DNA of 64,000 nucleotides from Geothrix rubra (GTDB lineage: Bacteria; Acidobacteriota; Holophagae; Holophagales; Holophagaceae): the NCBI RefSeq assembly GCF_030268065.1, contig NZ_BSDD01000007.1, positions 1-64,000 of the forward strand, read 5' to 3'. The notes below the pieces were generated by a model, which ran no database searches, was not told the DNA's origin, and was given only the letters and a program-made list of their open reading frames with translations. A program made the position numbers and the translations under genes. Below, one piece after another: positions 61,401 to 64,000 of the stretch (position 1 is its first letter; every line of letters starts with the position of its first letter).

Positions 61401-62097
61401 TCCCGGCGCATGCCAGACCCTTCCGTCCGATCCCGCGGGCCTCGCCAAGCGCTTCGGCACGGCCCCGGAGGACACGGGCGGCATCACCTTCCGCCGGGCC
61501 GCCGTGGCGGACGGGGACCAGATCGCCCGCCTGCATCACCTCTGCTCCCAGCAACAGCCCGGCGGGTTCATGCACAGGCTGGGCCGGCCGTTCTTCCGCG
61601 CCTACTACCGCATCCTCCTGCCTGACCCCAACACCATCGTCCTCTCCGCCATGGACGCCTCCGGGCGCATCCTCGGATTCGTGGCCGGCTGCGGCGATGC
61701 CCAGGCCGAGATGGATAGGCTGCGCCAACGGAGGCTCACCCTGCTCCTGTCCTGCCTCCCGCGGCTCCTGCGGAGACCCGCGCTCGTCCATGATCTCTAC
61801 GCCCGGATCAGGTGCCTCGAGGGCGCCCAGCTTGATGCCTGGGGTGGGCTCAGCGGATCGCGCATCTCCTTCTGGTGCTGGGACCCGGAATCGTCCGCCT
61901 CGAGGCTGTCGACGGTCCTGCTGCAGCACTTCCTTCAGTACCTGAAGGCGAGGGGCATCAAGACCGTGCGCTTCGAGGTGGACCGGATCAACCGGAAGGT
62001 CGAGATCACCCACCGGCTCATGGGGGCGAGAACCGTGCGGACGGTCCAGGCCCCGGACGGGAGGGAGCGGCTCGTGATGGAGCACATCCTGAACTGA
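61393..62097 (+). CDS. GNAT-like N-acyltransferase
   Basis: A 234-residue protein with weak GNAT similarity. After a variable 27-residue start comes ITFRRAAVADGDQIARLHHL (beta1-alpha1), GRPFFRAYYRILLPDPNTIV, then LSAMDASGRILGFVAGCGDA (beta4) and, after a longer helical insertion, SSASRLSTVLLQHFLQYLKA, where motif A normally lies, and ITHRLMGARTVRTVQAPDG. The classical Q/RxxGxG/A loop is not evident, so it may use acyl-ACP rather than acetyl-CoA, as in FeeM-like N-acyl synthases. It overlaps the NadE-like gene by eight bases and ends the operon. Confidence 0.7.
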   Translation: MPDPGACQTLPSDPAGLAKRFGTAPEDTGGITFRRAAVADGDQIARLHHLCSQQQPGGFMHRLGRPFFRAYYRILLPDPNTIVLSAMDASGRILGFVAGCGDAQAEMDRLRQRRLTLLLSCLPRLLRRPALVHDLYARIRCLEGAQLDAWGGLSGSRISFWCWDPESSASRLSTVLLQHFLQYLKARGIKTVRFEVDRINRKVEITHRLMGARTVRTVQAPDGRERLVMEHILN

Positions 62098-62101
62098 GCG
62101 T

Positions 62102-62151
62102 GCCTTCCGGCAGGGCCGGGAAGGCTCCCCCACGCCCCGCGAAGGCGGGGC
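62102..62151 (+). terminator. Tandem hairpins after the asnB operon
   Basis: Two hairpins follow the operon stop. The first (62102-62125) pairs GCCTTCCGGC with GCCGGGAAGGC with one bulge. The second (62134-62151) pairs GCCCCGC with GCGGGGC. Neither has a T-run. CCGGAAGG then occurs twice (62153-62160, 62171-62178), so this 100-base gap is unusually repetitive. Confidence 0.5.
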
Positions 62152-62198
62152 CCCGGAAGGATTGCGGAGACCGGAAGGCTCGTATATGTTGTATTGCG

Positions 62199-64000
62199 AT
62201 GCATACACCTGTTCCCACAAAAATCCCCGGATCCCCCGCCCGCCTCATCCTGGCGGCACTCCTGGCCTGCATCTCCCTCCTCGCCGGTCCCGCCCCGGAA
62301 GCTGGGGGAAGGCGCCTGCTCCATCCCTTCAGGACCGATCAGCCCCCTGTCCTGGACGGCAGGCTCGACGACCCCGTCTGGCAGCACGCGAGCTCCGTCA
62401 CCGGGTTCCAGACCTTCATCCCGGAGTTCGGCCACCCCCAGCAGGAGAAGACGGTCGCCTACATGGCCTACGACCGGGACAACCTGTACTTCGCCTTCCG
62501 GTGCTTCGATCCCCATCCGGAGAAGATCAAGGCCTCGGTCGCCAAGCGCGACGACATGGTGCGGGATGATTTCATCTGCATCAACCTGGACACCTTCGAC
62601 GACCAGCAGTCCCTCTATGCCTTCTACGTGAATCCCCTCGGCATCCAGGGCGACAGCCGGTTCGCCAGCGGCAAGGAGGATTTCAGCGTCGACCTGGTGT
62701 GGGACAGCGCCGGGCGCATCGATGCGGAAGGCTACGCCGTGGAGGTCCGCATCCCCCTCAAGAGCATCCGGTACAACCAGGGGGACAAGGTGCGCATGTC
62801 CGTCTTCTTCGAGCGCTGCATCAGCCGGCGCCAGGAACACGGCTCCTACCCGGCCATGGATGCCGCCAGGGGCTACGCCTTCCTCCCCCAGATGGCGCCC
62901 ATGGAATTCGTCGGACTGGCCCGGCCGACGATCCTGGAGCTGCTCCCCTCCTTCACCTACTCCCAGAAGCACCTCCGCCAGAACGGGGCCTTCGTGAAGG
63001 AGCCCGACACGCGGGACTGGGGCCTGACCGCCAAGTACGGTCTCACCCCCAGCCTCATCCTGGATGCGACCCTCAATCCGGATTTCTCCCAGGTGGAGGC
63101 GGACGCGGGGCAGATCGATGCGAACCTCCGCTACGGCCTCTATTTCCCGGAGAAGCGCCCCTTCTTCCTCGAGGGCAGCGAGACCTTCAATGTCGGCGCC
63201 ACGTCCACCGGCGCCCTCCAGACCGTCGTCCACACCCGCACCATCCAGGATCCCAAGGCCGGCTTCAAGCTCACGGGCAAGGTGGGCGCCGAGAACACCC
63301 TGGCCGCCCTCTACGCCACCGACGCGCCGCTTCCCCCTCCGGATGCCGGACCGGATGCCCCCCGCCCCCCCGACGCCCGCTTCACGATCCTGCGGTACAA
63401 GCGGACCACCACGGAGGACGGCTACCTCGGCGCCTTCTTCACCGAGCGGGCCCAGGACACGCGGGTCAATCGCGTGGCCGGTCCGGACGGCCAGATCCGC
63501 CTCAGCCCCTCCGGGATGCTGAGCTTCCACGCCTTCGGGTCCTCCACCCGGCAGGGACCAGACCTGGAGAGCCTGGATGGGCACGCCCTCGGCCTCGAGT
63601 ACCTCTACGACACGAGCCGGCTGGGGATCAGCGCGGCCGCCCACGAGGTCTCCCAGCACTTCGAGAACGACACGGGCTACCTCACGCGCACGGGGCTGGC
63701 CAGCGGGAGCCTGTCCGTGACGCCGAAGGTCTATCCCGCCTCGTCATGGCTCCGGCGCGTGGACTGGAACGGCACCGTCTCTGTCCTCGAGGACGAACCG
63801 AGCGGACTCCTGGAACATGACCATTCCATCGGCGTGACGGGCATCCTGCAGGGCAACGCCGCCCTCTCCCTCGCCCTCCACGACGCCACGGAGGTCTTCC
63901 TCGGCCAGCGGTTCCGGACCGACGGATTCAACCTGTCCGCCCGGGACCAGTTCACGAAGGCCTTCTCGCTTCAGGCGACCTACCGCCAGGGCAAGGCCAT
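62199..64000 (+). CDS. Outer-membrane protein with CBM9-like domain and DUF5916-type barrel (3' end beyond window)
   Basis: The first 600 codons of a large exported protein; the frame runs off the window. Residues 1-31 are a signal peptide (LILAALLACISLLAG). Residues about 45-240 are a carbohydrate-binding family 9-like beta-sandwich: QPPVLDGRLDDPVWQHASSV, KTVAYMAYDRDNLYFAFRCF, EGYAVEVRIPLKSIRY. The rest is DUF5916-like beta-barrel sequence with PDFSQVEADAGQIDANLRYG and YFPEKRPFFLEGSETFNVG, the family signature. Such proteins are surface-located and of unknown function. No ribosome-binding site precedes the ATG; TATATG 10 bases upstream could be a -10 box, suggesting leaderless translation. 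Confidence 0.85.
   Translation, partial: MHTPVPTKIPGSPARLILAALLACISLLAGPAPEAGGRRLLHPFRTDQPPVLDGRLDDPVWQHASSVTGFQTFIPEFGHPQQEKTVAYMAYDRDNLYFAFRCFDPHPEKIKASVAKRDDMVRDDFICINLDTFDDQQSLYAFYVNPLGIQGDSRFASGKEDFSVDLVWDSAGRIDAEGYAVEVRIPLKSIRYNQGDKVRMSVFFERCISRRQEHGSYPAMDAARGYAFLPQMAPMEFVGLARPTILELLPSFTYSQKHLRQNGAFVKEPDTRDWGLTAKYGLTPSLILDATLNPDFSQVEADAGQIDANLRYGLYFPEKRPFFLEGSETFNVGATSTGALQTVVHTRTIQDPKAGFKLTGKVGAENTLAALYATDAPLPPPDAGPDAPRPPDARFTILRYKRTTTEDGYLGAFFTERAQDTRVNRVAGPDGQIRLSPSGMLSFHAFGSSTRQGPDLESLDGHALGLEYLYDTSRLGISAAAHEVSQHFENDTGYLTRTGLASGSLSVTPKVYPASSWLRRVDWNGTVSVLEDEPSGLLEHDHSIGVTGILQGNAALSLALHDATEVFLGQRFRTDGFNLSARDQFTKAFSLQATYRQGKA

Overview
The window is GC-rich chromosomal DNA (about 70% GC by eye) with strong G/C-ending codon bias, so most long open frames on the opposite strand are shadows. 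Gene content fits a Gram-negative bacterium of the Acidobacteriota, class Holophagae (Geothrix/Holophaga-like): an MglA-type GTPase with a long C-terminal extension, a secretin with a C-terminal cohesin-like domain, a two-subunit 2-oxoacid:ferredoxin oxidoreductase, LolA, and a DUF5916/CBM9 outer-membrane barrel. The taxon is inferred from protein character, not from a marker-gene comparison.

Positions 1-3500 are accessory DNA. The 3' part of an IS110/IS1111-family element is followed by small, partly AT-richer, same-strand genes separated by large imperfect palindromes that begin with GCCTAAC and end with GTTAGGC or decayed copies. These look like attC sites, so the segment reads as the end of a chromosomal integron cassette array; the integrase would lie upstream, outside the window. 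Cassette products are short: three membrane proteins, one uncertain membrane protein, an ABM-like monooxygenase and a VOC/glyoxalase-fold protein.

Positions 3.5-16 kb are ordinary chromosome, mostly on the minus strand: a secreted subtilisin, recG, an ankyrin protein, a PLP Cys/Met-metabolism lyase divergent from an Lrp/AsnC regulator, a DUF1569 protein, a block of four uncharacterised genes, map, and a thioesterase-GNAT fusion. Positions 16-31.8 kb are mostly plus strand: ispE, a flavodoxin-fold/UbiA fusion, an ABC-2 exporter, a multi-PAS hybrid histidine kinase, an MFS transporter, hutH, an HD protein, a HEAT protein and a histidine kinase (the last five joined by 4-bp ATGA overlaps), ppa and a HAD phosphatase. 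Positions 31.8-46.4 kb hold lolA, mglA, a periplasmic peroxiredoxin, an isocitrate/isopropylmalate-type dehydrogenase, lexA, korAB, tRNA-Ala, ruvA, a 2-hydroxyacid dehydrogenase, a TPR protein and smc. The 316-bp gap between the convergent TPR and smc genes is strikingly AT-rich and carries DnaA-box-like 9-mers.

Positions 46.6-52.2 kb are a tightly packed type IV pilus/type II secretion assembly operon (PilM-like, PilN, PilO, PilP, secretin, pseudopilin). Then come tRNA-Leu, rpsO, a NUDIX hydrolase, a YciO/Sua5 protein, a small secreted protein and sdaA. From 56.5 kb a five-gene overlapping operon encodes an asparagine-synthase-type amidotransferase, an AMP-forming acyl ligase, an acyl carrier protein, a NadE-like synthetase and a GNAT-like protein. 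This looks like an undescribed amide or N-acyl assembly pathway, possibly for a cell-surface product. The window ends inside a large outer-membrane DUF5916-type protein.
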